Shown piece after piece: positions 9,379-17,752 of a DNA stretch of 64,000 nucleotides (the first letter of the stretch is position 1; each line of letters begins with the position of its first letter). Source of the DNA: Actinomycetes bacterium. Lineage in GTDB: Bacteria > Actinomycetota > Actinomycetes > Mycobacteriales > Mycobacteriaceae. The stretch lies in assembly GCA_023418505.1 (NCBI GenBank), contig JAEZZR010000008.1:8102-72101 (forward strand), in the 5' to 3' direction. The notes beneath the pieces are model-generated. The model was not told the DNA's origin, made no database searches, and saw only the letters and a list, made by a program, of their open reading frames with translations. The translations under genes and the position numbers were made by a program.

Positions 9379-10794
9379 GTGTCTGTTAACTCTGAAGCTT
9401 CTAAACCTCTAACAAGTAACCTACCCGGGGGCGCCGTGGATCAGCTGATCGCGTCGCTGCCGGAAAAAACTGTGGTTACTGACAAAGACTTGCTGGATAA
9501 CCAATCGCGCGACCGCACGGACATCATCCCTCCCGGTCGCCCGGTGGCCGCTGTTTTAGCGCGCACGACCGAAGATGTAGTTACCGCGGTGAAGTGGGCT
9601 AACGAGCACAACGTTCCTGTGGTCCCTCGCGGCGCAGGTACCGGCATCTCTGGTGGTGCCACCGCGACTGACGGCTGCCTGGTTATTAGCGTGGCTCGCA
9701 TGCAGCAGATCCTGGACATCGATCCGGTGAACTTCACTGCGCGCGTGGAAGCTGGCGTGATTAACCACGACCTAAATATCGCTGCGGCAAAGCAGGGTTT
9801 GATGTATGCGCCGGATCCGTCGTCGCACGAAATCTGCTCTATCGGCGGCAACTTGGCTACGAATGCGGGCGGCTTGCGGTGCGTGAAGTACGGCGTCACC
9901 CGCGCCCACGTGCGTACGGTGAAAGTGGTGCTTCCCGACGGACGAGTGATGGAAACCGGACACACCACTAATAAGGGTGTAGCCGGTTTGGATCTTGCCG
10001 GTTTATTTGTAGGTGCTGAAGGCACCTTGGGCATCATCACCGAGGCCACTGTGGCACTGCTACCACTGCCCTCTTCAGAGTCCGTGACTTTGATGGGCGG
10101 GTTCGGCAGCGTCGAGGCCGCAATGAATGCAGTCACCGAAGCGATGCGCCGGGGTGCAGATCCAGAACTCATGGAGTTCATGGATAACGCCACCTTGAAA
10201 GCTATCGACGAATGGAAGGGCACTGATTTCGGCGACTACGCCGGCCTAGTATTGGCACAGGTGCGTGGTTCTGGTGCCGCGGAACGCGGTGAAACGATCG
10301 CTAACGCATTCGAGGAGTTCGGTGCTCAAGATGTGATCGTGGCTGATTCCGAAGCTGAAGCAGATCAGTTGATCGAAATCCGTCGTATGGCATATCCCGC
10401 TATTGAGCGTATGGGTCATGCCCTAACCGAGGATATGTGCGTGCCACGGTCGCGTCTGGCCGACATGATGCGTGTGGTTGATGAAGTCGCTGCCGAATAC
10501 GACCTGAAGATTTACACGTGCGCGCATATTGGCGATGGCAATGTGCACCCGGTGTTCGTGTGGACCGAAGGCACCTCGCACGATATGCCACCAGTGGTGT
10601 GGGAAGCCTGCCACAAGCTATTTGAAGCCGCCTGGTCTTTCGGGGGTACGATCACCGGCGAGCACGGCGTGGGCACGTTGAAGCAGCAGTTCCTGGCCGA
10701 AGAGCTGGGCGAAGTGAGCGTGGATATCCACCGTCGCATCAAGGACGCCCTCGATCCGAAGGGACTGTTCAACCCGGGTAAGGCGTTGGCTTAG
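9379..10794 (+). CDS. FAD-linked oxidase, GlcD / D-lactate dehydrogenase type
   Basis: Flavoprotein of the PCMH (FAD_binding_4 plus FAD-oxidase C) family that oxidises 2-hydroxy acids such as glycolate or D-lactate. 471 residues. Seen: RGAGTGISGGA and CSIGGNLATNAGG (FAD binding), GAEGTLGIITEATVALLP, then the C-terminal histidine motifs CAHIGDGNVHPVF and TITGEHGVGTLK. Start is GTG at 9379; TACACT lies 8 nt upstream and there is no Shine-Dalgarno, so the mRNA may be leaderless. No GlcE/GlcF partners are nearby, so it probably acts alone. The substrate cannot be told from the sequence. Confidence 0.88.
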   Translation: MSVNSEASKPLTSNLPGGAVDQLIASLPEKTVVTDKDLLDNQSRDRTDIIPPGRPVAAVLARTTEDVVTAVKWANEHNVPVVPRGAGTGISGGATATDGCLVISVARMQQILDIDPVNFTARVEAGVINHDLNIAAAKQGLMYAPDPSSHEICSIGGNLATNAGGLRCVKYGVTRAHVRTVKVVLPDGRVMETGHTTNKGVAGLDLAGLFVGAEGTLGIITEATVALLPLPSSESVTLMGGFGSVEAAMNAVTEAMRRGADPELMEFMDNATLKAIDEWKGTDFGDYAGLVLAQVRGSGAAERGETIANAFEEFGAQDVIVADSEAEADQLIEIRRMAYPAIERMGHALTEDMCVPRSRLADMMRVVDEVAAEYDLKIYTCAHIGDGNVHPVFVWTEGTSHDMPPVVWEACHKLFEAAWSFGGTITGEHGVGTLKQQFLAEELGEVSVDIHRRIKDALDPKGLFNPGKALA

Positions 10795-10860
10795 GGGCGG
10801 CTTAAGTCCGGCCTGGGCTGGTGCTGGTCAGGCCTGCCCTACATCAGCCCTGCGCCACTC

Positions 10861-13740
10861 CTACAGCAGCGCCTTCAGGTACTGCCCGGTGTGAGACTGC
10901 TCTACTTCAGCTACCTGCTCTGGCGTGCCTTGCGCCACCACGGTGCCACCACCGGCACCACCTTCTGGACCCATATCTATAATCCAGTCCGCGGACTTGA
11001 TCACGTCGAGGTTGTGCTCAATCACAATCACGCTATTGCCTTTATCTACCAGGCCTTGCAGCACCAACATGAGTTTGCGGATGTCCTCGAAGTGCAGACC
11101 CGTCGTAGGCTCGTCCAAGATATATACAGTGCGCCCACGAGAACGTTTCTGTAGTTCCGCCGCCAACTTCACGCGCTGCGCTTCGCCACCGGAAAGCGTG
11201 GTAGCCGATTGACCGAGCCGCACATAACCCAATCCCACATCCACCAACGTGTTCAAGTAACGCGCAATGGATTGAATTGGCTCGAAAAACTCCGCTGCCT
11301 CGGAGATCGGCATATCTAGCACTTCAGCAATGGTCTTGCCCTTGTACTTCACCTCGAGGGTTTCGCGGTTGTAGCGCAGACCACCACACACTTCACATGG
11401 CACGTACACATCCGGTAGGAAGTTCATTTCGATCTTGATGGTGCCGTCGCCATTACAAGCCTCGCAGCGGCCACCCTTGACATTGAAACTAAAGCGCCCT
11501 GGCTTGTAGCCACGCACTTTCGCTTCCTGGGTTTCTGCAAATAGGTTACGGATCTTGTCGAACACACCGGTATAGGTAGCTGGGTTCGACCGTGGCGTGC
11601 GTCCAATCGGCGATTGATCTACCTGCACCAATTTGTCCAAGTTCTCCAGGCCTTCTACCCGGCGATGACGGCCAGGTACTTGCCGAGCACCATTGAGCTC
11701 GTTGGACAGCACCTTGGACAAAATCTCATTAACCAGTGTCGATTTACCAGAACCGGACACACCAGTCACACAGGTCAAGACGCCTAGTGGGAACGCCACA
11801 TCCACGTTCTTCAGGTTATTTTCGCGAGCTCCGACAATTCGGATGGCACGCACCTGCTTCGATTTCTTTTTGCTGGAGCCGTCGTCAGGCGCTTCTACAC
11901 GTTGCAGGTCGCGACGTTTCTCCGGCACCGTGAGCTTGCGACGCCCGCTTAAGTAATCGCCGGTCACCGACTCCGGACAATCGACGATGCCCGCCGGATC
12001 GCCAGAGTAGACAATCTCGCCGCCGTATTCGCCGGCGCGCGGGCCGATGTCAACGAGCCAATCGGCTTCGCGGATGGTGTCTTCATCGTGCTCCACGACG
12101 ATGAGGGTATTGCCCAGGTCACGTAAGTTCTTCAGAGTCTGAATCAAGCGGTGGTTGTCTCGTTGGTGCAGACCAATGGAAGGCTCATCGAGCACATACA
12201 GCACGCCTGCCAGCGCGGAACCAATCTGTGTGGCCAGGCGAATGCGCTGGGCTTCGCCACCCGACAAAGTGCCCGCCGAACGCGACAGCGAAAGATAATC
12301 CAGCCCCACATCATTCAAGAACTTCAGACGGGATTGAGCCTCGCGCAGCACGCGGCCAGCAATGATTTCCTCGCGCTTGCCTAGGGTCAGCGAATCGAGA
12401 TACTGCGAGCAATCCGCCACGCTCATCTCGGTGAGACTGGCGATAGAACGCTCGCCAAATTTTTCGGAATCCAAGGTGACGGAAAGGATTTCCGGGCGCA
12501 AACGCGCACCCCGGCACGAAGGACACGGCACTTCGCGCATATAGCCTTCGAAGCGTTCCTTCTGCGATTCGCTTTCCGCATGATCGAGCTTACGGTGCAG
12601 ATACGGCATCACACCTTCGAAAGGTGCGCTGTATTGGCGCATCCGTCCGTAGCGATTGCGGTAGCGCACGGTAACAGTCTGCGAGCTGCCGTGCATCACG
12701 GCTTTACGCTGTGCGCTGGTCAACTTGCCGAATGGGGTTTCCGGATCGAATCCCATGGCATCCGCCAAAGCCGTTAGCAGCTTCTGGAAGTACTTCTTAT
12801 TCATCGTGGTACGCCACGGATTGATCGCTTCCAGCAGTGGTAGGGATTCATCGCTAACTACAAGCTCTGGATCCACCTCTAGCTTCGTACCCAGGCCATC
12901 ACATTCCGGGCAGGCGCCATAAGGCGAGTTGAAAGAAAAGGCGCGGGGCTCCAGCTCATCCACGGCGATGCGGTGACCATTGGGGCACGCCATCTTTTCT
13001 GAAAATCGGAGGGGCTGATCTTGGCCGATGACGTCCACCACGACGACCCCGTCGGCAAGCCCTAATGCGGTTTCCACGGAATCAGTCAGGCGTTGTTTCT
13101 GGGAAGCCTTGGCCTGGAGGCGGTCGACCACCACGTCGATATCGTGTTTCACCTGCTTCTTCAACGTCGGTGGATCGGACAGGCGGTACATCTCGCCGTC
13201 GACTAGCACACGCGCGTACCCTTGCGCTCCCAACTGCGCGAAGAGATCCACGAACTCACCCTTGCGCGTGCGCACTACCGGCGCGAGTACCTGGAACTTC
13301 GTACCCTCGGGCAGGTCGAGCAACTGATCCACGATCTGCTGCGGGGTCTGCGAGGAAATCACTTCGCCACATTCCGGACAGTGCGGGGTACCAGCGTGGG
13401 AGAACAGCAGACGCAGGTAGTCGTAGACCTCAGTGATCGTGCCCACCGTAGAGCGCGGGTTGCGGTTCGTAGACTTTTGATCGATAGACACCGCCGGCGA
13501 GAGCCCTTCAATGAACTCCACGTTCGGCTTTTCCATCTGGCCTAGGAACATACGGGCGTACGAGCTCAGCGATTCCACATAGCGCCGCTGCCCTTCCGCG
13601 AAGATCGTATCGAAGGCCAGCGAGGACTTCCCCGAACCAGAAAGGCCAGTAAATACCACCATCTGGTCGCGTGGTAGATCGAGGTCTACGCCCTTCAAAT
13701 TGTGCTCTTTGGCACCACGAACAATTAGCCTATCGGCCAC
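10861..13740 (-). CDS. uvrA: Excinuclease ABC subunit A
   Basis: DNA-damage recognition ATPase of nucleotide excision repair. 959 residues, normal length. Two ABC ATPase modules: the first Walker A is TGLSGSGKSSLAFDTIF near residue 32; the second is VTGVSGSGKSTLVNEIL near residue 655. Signature loops SGTLSGGEAQRIRLA and ATTLSGGEAQRVKLA are both intact, and zinc-finger CxxC pairs occur near CPECG, CPECDG and CEACNGDG. Start is GTG at 13740. uvrB lies about 6 kb away. The 66-bp gap to the convergent oxidase gene holds only a weak inverted repeat. Confidence 0.98.
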   Translation of the reverse strand: MADRLIVRGAKEHNLKGVDLDLPRDQMVVFTGLSGSGKSSLAFDTIFAEGQRRYVESLSSYARMFLGQMEKPNVEFIEGLSPAVSIDQKSTNRNPRSTVGTITEVYDYLRLLFSHAGTPHCPECGEVISSQTPQQIVDQLLDLPEGTKFQVLAPVVRTRKGEFVDLFAQLGAQGYARVLVDGEMYRLSDPPTLKKQVKHDIDVVVDRLQAKASQKQRLTDSVETALGLADGVVVVDVIGQDQPLRFSEKMACPNGHRIAVDELEPRAFSFNSPYGACPECDGLGTKLEVDPELVVSDESLPLLEAINPWRTTMNKKYFQKLLTALADAMGFDPETPFGKLTSAQRKAVMHGSSQTVTVRYRNRYGRMRQYSAPFEGVMPYLHRKLDHAESESQKERFEGYMREVPCPSCRGARLRPEILSVTLDSEKFGERSIASLTEMSVADCSQYLDSLTLGKREEIIAGRVLREAQSRLKFLNDVGLDYLSLSRSAGTLSGGEAQRIRLATQIGSALAGVLYVLDEPSIGLHQRDNHRLIQTLKNLRDLGNTLIVVEHDEDTIREADWLVDIGPRAGEYGGEIVYSGDPAGIVDCPESVTGDYLSGRRKLTVPEKRRDLQRVEAPDDGSSKKKSKQVRAIRIVGARENNLKNVDVAFPLGVLTCVTGVSGSGKSTLVNEILSKVLSNELNGARQVPGRHRRVEGLENLDKLVQVDQSPIGRTPRSNPATYTGVFDKIRNLFAETQEAKVRGYKPGRFSFNVKGGRCEACNGDGTIKIEMNFLPDVYVPCEVCGGLRYNRETLEVKYKGKTIAEVLDMPISEAAEFFEPIQSIARYLNTLVDVGLGYVRLGQSATTLSGGEAQRVKLAAELQKRSRGRTVYILDEPTTGLHFEDIRKLMLVLQGLVDKGNSVIVIEHNLDVIKSADWIIDMGPEGGAGGGTVVAQGTPEQVAEVEQSHTGQYLKALL

Positions 13741-13797
13741 AGTTCACCATCTGCCCTTCCACCCGCGTTGCGGATCTTTTAGTTACTGTCGAAGAGT

Positions 13798-14538
13798 ATG
13801 AATACGGTATCAAATGAAAATTCGCAGTCCGCTCACGGCAATTCCGGCTCCACTGAAGACGCCCGTTTTTCCGAAATCGCCAAAGTAGCTAGTGTACGCG
13901 TGTTCCACACCGTGGTAGGTGGTATGAGCAACAACGTGTATTTGCTTGTCGACGAGCAGGCGCCCGACAATTCACTATTAGTAGATGCTGCCGACGAAGC
14001 AGATTCGATCGCCGATCTAGTGGAGTTTGCCTCCGATCAGTTGGCTGCGCCGGTGGCCGTGCGCACGATTGTGACTACGCATTCGCATGACGATCACGTG
14101 CAGGCTCTCGACGACCTGATGCAGCGGTGGCAGCCCACCCATGTGACCTCGGAGCTCGACGCCCCAGATATTCCGGTTGCCGCCGATCGCACGCTGGCTC
14201 AGGGCGATACTGTGACTTTCGGCGCTGGCGTGGATCTGGATGCATTTATTCTGCGTGGCCACACTACTGGCGGTGTGGGGTTGGCGCTGAATGGTGGGGA
14301 TACTGCTGGCGGGGAGGCAAATGATCCCACCTGTCTTTTCGTCGGCGATTCCCTCTTCCCTGGCGGCGTAGGGAAAACTGAATCTGATGCAGCCTTTGCA
14401 CAGCTTATTGACGATGCTGAACAGCGCATTTTCAACACTTACCCCGATTCCGCCCGCGTGCTTCCTGGCCATGGCGACGCCACCACCGTTGGTGCAGAAC
14501 GTCCAGAATTGCCACAGTGGCGGGCGCGAGGCTGGTAG
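13798..14538 (+). CDS. MBL-fold metallohydrolase
   Basis: Glyoxalase II-like metallo-beta-lactamase-fold hydrolase. 246 residues. The dinuclear metal motif THSHDDHVQAL lies near residues 95-105, with later ligands in RGHTTGGVGL, FVGDSLFPGGVGKT and LPGHGDAT. The first about 30 residues are polar and not part of the fold. ATG at 13798; TACTGT lies 8 nt upstream and no Shine-Dalgarno is seen. Divergent from uvrA (57 bp gap) and 68 bp before the DoxX gene. A substrate cannot be named; hydroxyacylglutathione or mycothiol thioesters are only guesses. Confidence 0.85.
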   Translation: MNTVSNENSQSAHGNSGSTEDARFSEIAKVASVRVFHTVVGGMSNNVYLLVDEQAPDNSLLVDAADEADSIADLVEFASDQLAAPVAVRTIVTTHSHDDHVQALDDLMQRWQPTHVTSELDAPDIPVAADRTLAQGDTVTFGAGVDLDAFILRGHTTGGVGLALNGGDTAGGEANDPTCLFVGDSLFPGGVGKTESDAAFAQLIDDAEQRIFNTYPDSARVLPGHGDATTVGAERPELPQWRARGW

Positions 14539-14606
14539 GTTAGTAACAACGTATTTTTCCATTAATAATCGCCACTGAAGAAAGTGCCGAAGAAAGTGAG
14601 TTTCAA

Positions 14607-15389
14607 ATGATCCGCAAGCTGGCGCGTCCGATGCTCGCATCTGTATTTGTTGCCGATGGCGTGGATATGTTGCGTAACCAGAAAGATCATCTGGAGGATG
14701 CCGAGACTTTGATCTCCCAGGTGCGCTCGGTTACTCCTAACCCTTACTTGAAGTATGTTCCTGCTTCTCCTCGCGTAGCTGTGCAGGCTGTGGCTGGTAC
14801 GAAGGTTGCTGCTGGTGCACTTTATGGCCTGGGTAAGGCTCCTCGTTTGGCAGCTGGTGCGTTGGTAGTGGCTCAGTTGGCTACTGCAGCTTCCCGTCAT
14901 GCTTTCTGGCAGACCCAGGATAAGTCGGAAAAGAAGGAACGCCGCGCAGGCTTCCTCACCGATGTGGGATTGTTGGGCGGTTTGTTCCTGGCTACCGCTG
15001 ATACTGCTGGTAAGCCTGGTTTGGCTTGGCGTGCGAACCACGCTGGCAAGCAGCTGAACAAGAAGGTACAGAACGCTTTGCCTACTCAGTCTGAAACCGA
15101 GAAGAAGGTCAGTGCGTTCACCGATTCCGCGAAGGAAAAGGCTGGTGTGCTGCAGGAGAAGGCTCAGGATGCTTACTCCCGCACCGCTGAGTACGTTGAT
15201 GACAACAAGGATTCTTGGGCAGACCAGATCCGCGATTTCGCAGAGCAGGCCACTGAAAAGGCTTCCGAGCTGCTAGAAGATGGCAAGAAGGCTGCGGAGC
15301 CTCAGCTGAAGGAATTGCGCAAGCAGTCCAAGAAGCAGGCTAAGAATCTGCGTAAGCAGTCCAAGAAGCTGAAGAAGCAGCTGGGTTAA
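14607..15389 (+). CDS. DoxX-family membrane protein with lysine-rich tail
   Basis: 260 residues. The first about 140 form a DoxX-like membrane domain: MIRKLARPMLASVFVADG opening helix, then hydrophobic segments around residues 65-95 (VAGTKVAAGALYGLG, LAAGALVVAQLATAA) and 115-130 (GLLGGLFLATADTA). The rest (about 150-260) is hydrophilic, predicted helical, and ends in a very basic tract with repeated KQSKK. DoxX proteins are linked to thiol and redox homeostasis in mycobacteria, but the tail here has no assigned role. Three nt separate it from the HelR gene, so the two are translationally linked. Confidence 0.75.
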   Translation: MIRKLARPMLASVFVADGVDMLRNQKDHLEDAETLISQVRSVTPNPYLKYVPASPRVAVQAVAGTKVAAGALYGLGKAPRLAAGALVVAQLATAASRHAFWQTQDKSEKKERRAGFLTDVGLLGGLFLATADTAGKPGLAWRANHAGKQLNKKVQNALPTQSETEKKVSAFTDSAKEKAGVLQEKAQDAYSRTAEYVDDNKDSWADQIRDFAEQATEKASELLEDGKKAAEPQLKELRKQSKKQAKNLRKQSKKLKKQLG

Positions 15390-15392
15390 TTC

Positions 15393-17720
15393 TTGGCGGA
15401 TCAGCAACCAGATCCGCGTATTGCCGAGGAGCAGTTAGCTCTCGACGGCGCCTACCAGCACTTGGATGCTGCGGTAGCGCGCGACCGGGCTGCACTTCGG
15501 GAAGTGATGCTAGACGACGATCACAACCCGCAGGCTCGTGTCCATCGAGAAGTTGATTATCATCGGCTGCAAGCCAGCCTCGACCGCTACCAAGCGGCCG
15601 AGGTTGGTCTTGTTTTTGGGCGGATTGACATTTCCGACGACGATCCAGACCATCCCGTCCCTGGTGAGCCTGGTAGGGATCGTCGGTATATCGGCCGCAT
15701 GGGTTTGACGGATCCTGATGCGGATTATCGCAGCGTGGTGTTGGATTGGCGTGCTCCTGGTGCGCGGCCGTTCTATTTGGCTACCACTGCTCGCCCGGAA
15801 GGCGTGAGCCTACGCCGCCATGTGCGCACTGCTGGTCGCCGGGTTACTGGCGTCGACGACGAATGGCTGAGCGCTACTACCACCCCGAGCGAAGCTGCCT
15901 CGGTATCCTCCGAGGCCGTACTGCGCGAAGTGCTAAATCAAGCGCGCCACGATCACATGCAAGGCATCGTGGAGACCATCCAAGCCGAGCAAGACGTGAT
16001 CATCCGCGACGCCACTCGCGGCACCATGGTCGTTCAAGGTGGACCTGGCACGGGTAAAACCGCTGTGGCTCTGCACCGCGTGGCGTGGTTGCTGTACACC
16101 TACCGCGAGCAGCTGTCGAAAACCGGTGTGCTGATCATCGGCCCGAATAGCACCTTTTTGGATTACATCTCGCAGGTGCTGCCGTCGCTAGGCGAAACTG
16201 GCGTGGTGCTACGCACGATTGGACAGCTCTACCCGGGCATTTCGGGTACCCGCGAGGAATCTTTGGTGGCCGAAGAGGTCAAGGGTTCCATCGATATGGT
16301 GGAGATCCTTCGCCGCGCCGTCCGCGCCTACCAGGAAGTACCGCCGGAGAATATTTCTTTGCTTTTCGACGGTGTGGAACTGCACCTCACCCCACAGCTA
16401 CTCCGTGCTGCCCGCACTCGGGCGCGTCGCAGCCGCAAGCCACATAATCAAGCTGCCGAGATTTTCCGCCAGCGTGCTATCGAACTGCTGGCTGCCCAAG
16501 CCATCGAAAAGATTGGTGCTGATCCACTGGGTGGTGCCAATCTTCTGTCGGCTGCCGATCGGGAAGATCTCGCGTTAGAGCTAGAAAACCATGAGCCGCT
16601 GGCCACTGAACTCGATCAACTGTGGCCGCAATTGTCGCCACAGCAGGTGTTGATTGAGTTCTTGGGCAATCGCGAGCGCATTGCCGAGGTGGCTTACGAT
16701 TACGACGAGCTAACGCACGAAGCACTGTATCGGGCTGATCTCGCTGAGGTCTCGGCCTCTGATGTGCCACTACTGGATGAACTTGCCGAACTCCTCGGTC
16801 CGATCGAGCACGCGGAATCGCCTGAAGAGCAGCAGCGTCGCCAGCAATTAATCGATGATGCTCAGGCAGCGTTGGACGTGTTGACCGGCTCTGCTTCGCA
16901 GGATTTGGATGACCAATTCGATGCGGAAATTCTGATGGCTTACGACGTCATTGACGCAGAAACCCTAGCCCAGCGCCACGAGGAGCAGGATTGGCGTTCG
17001 ACTGCAGAACGCGCCGCCGCCGATCGGAACTGGGCGTATGGCCATGTGATTGTCGATGAGGCTCAAGAGCTTTCCGCGATGGCGTGGCGCATGGTGCGGC
17101 GTCGGTGCCCAAACGCATGGATGACGATTGTCGGCGATGTGACCCAGACGGGTTCCCCCGCAGGTACGGATTCGTGGAGTGATGCGCTGGAGCCACTCAT
17201 CGGCTCCCGCTGGCGTCAACATGATCTGACGGTGAACTACCGCACCCCAGTTGAGATCATGGATGTAGCGGCAGAAGTACTCGCGCAGATCAGCACCGAG
17301 ATTAAACCGCCGACCTCGATTCGCTCTGTGGGATTTTCTCCGGAACGCCACGCTACTGTAGCGAGTGCGGTAGCGGCAGTGACAGCGCGTTACGAAGGCT
17401 CCTCGAACGAACAGCAACGCTCTGTGGCAATCGTGGTGGCGGGCGCGGGATCTGAGCTGATCGCGGATCAGGAAAAGCAGGACAATATATTCCGCGATAT
17501 CCCTCGCGATACCCCGCACCTGCGCTTCAAGACCTATACCGTGGACGAAGCAAAAGGCCTGGAGTTCGACGAAGTGATTCTCATCGATCCAGACCAAATT
17601 GTGCAGTCCTCACCGCAAGGATTGCAGGATTTGTATGTGGCACTGACCAGGGCAACTCAGGGTCTCACTGTGGTGGCGAAAAACCAACCTGAGCACCTTC
17701 CTGAATTGCCCTTGCGGTAG
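15393..17720 (+). CDS. helR: HelR-like RNA polymerase recycling ATPase (HelD family)
   Basis: UvrD-like superfamily 1 ATPase that dislodges stalled RNA polymerase from DNA; actinobacterial HelR also protects polymerase from rifampicin. 775 residues. An N-terminal coiled arm (1-70) precedes Walker A VVQGGPGTGKTAVALHR (about 213-229), Walker B VIVDEAQELS, QTGSPAGTDSW, NYRTPVEIMDVAAEVL, and the C-terminal motifs TVDEAKGLEFDEVIL and LYVALTRATQ. The start is TTG at 15393, 3 nt after the DoxX stop; there is no ATG before residue 39, which would remove the arm. Rifampicin protection is inference from the family. Confidence 0.85.
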   Translation: MADQQPDPRIAEEQLALDGAYQHLDAAVARDRAALREVMLDDDHNPQARVHREVDYHRLQASLDRYQAAEVGLVFGRIDISDDDPDHPVPGEPGRDRRYIGRMGLTDPDADYRSVVLDWRAPGARPFYLATTARPEGVSLRRHVRTAGRRVTGVDDEWLSATTTPSEAASVSSEAVLREVLNQARHDHMQGIVETIQAEQDVIIRDATRGTMVVQGGPGTGKTAVALHRVAWLLYTYREQLSKTGVLIIGPNSTFLDYISQVLPSLGETGVVLRTIGQLYPGISGTREESLVAEEVKGSIDMVEILRRAVRAYQEVPPENISLLFDGVELHLTPQLLRAARTRARRSRKPHNQAAEIFRQRAIELLAAQAIEKIGADPLGGANLLSAADREDLALELENHEPLATELDQLWPQLSPQQVLIEFLGNRERIAEVAYDYDELTHEALYRADLAEVSASDVPLLDELAELLGPIEHAESPEEQQRRQQLIDDAQAALDVLTGSASQDLDDQFDAEILMAYDVIDAETLAQRHEEQDWRSTAERAAADRNWAYGHVIVDEAQELSAMAWRMVRRRCPNAWMTIVGDVTQTGSPAGTDSWSDALEPLIGSRWRQHDLTVNYRTPVEIMDVAAEVLAQISTEIKPPTSIRSVGFSPERHATVASAVAAVTARYEGSSNEQQRSVAIVVAGAGSELIADQEKQDNIFRDIPRDTPHLRFKTYTVDEAKGLEFDEVILIDPDQIVQSSPQGLQDLYVALTRATQGLTVVAKNQPEHLPELPLR

Positions 17721-17752
17721 TTGCTAGCCGTATCTCCGCCGCTTCCCCACCG

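Noticed and set aside
10810..10834. Inverted repeat GGCCTG...CAGGCC between the FAD oxidase and uvrA
   Set aside because: Six-bp stem, 13-nt loop and no T-run; too weak to call a terminator.
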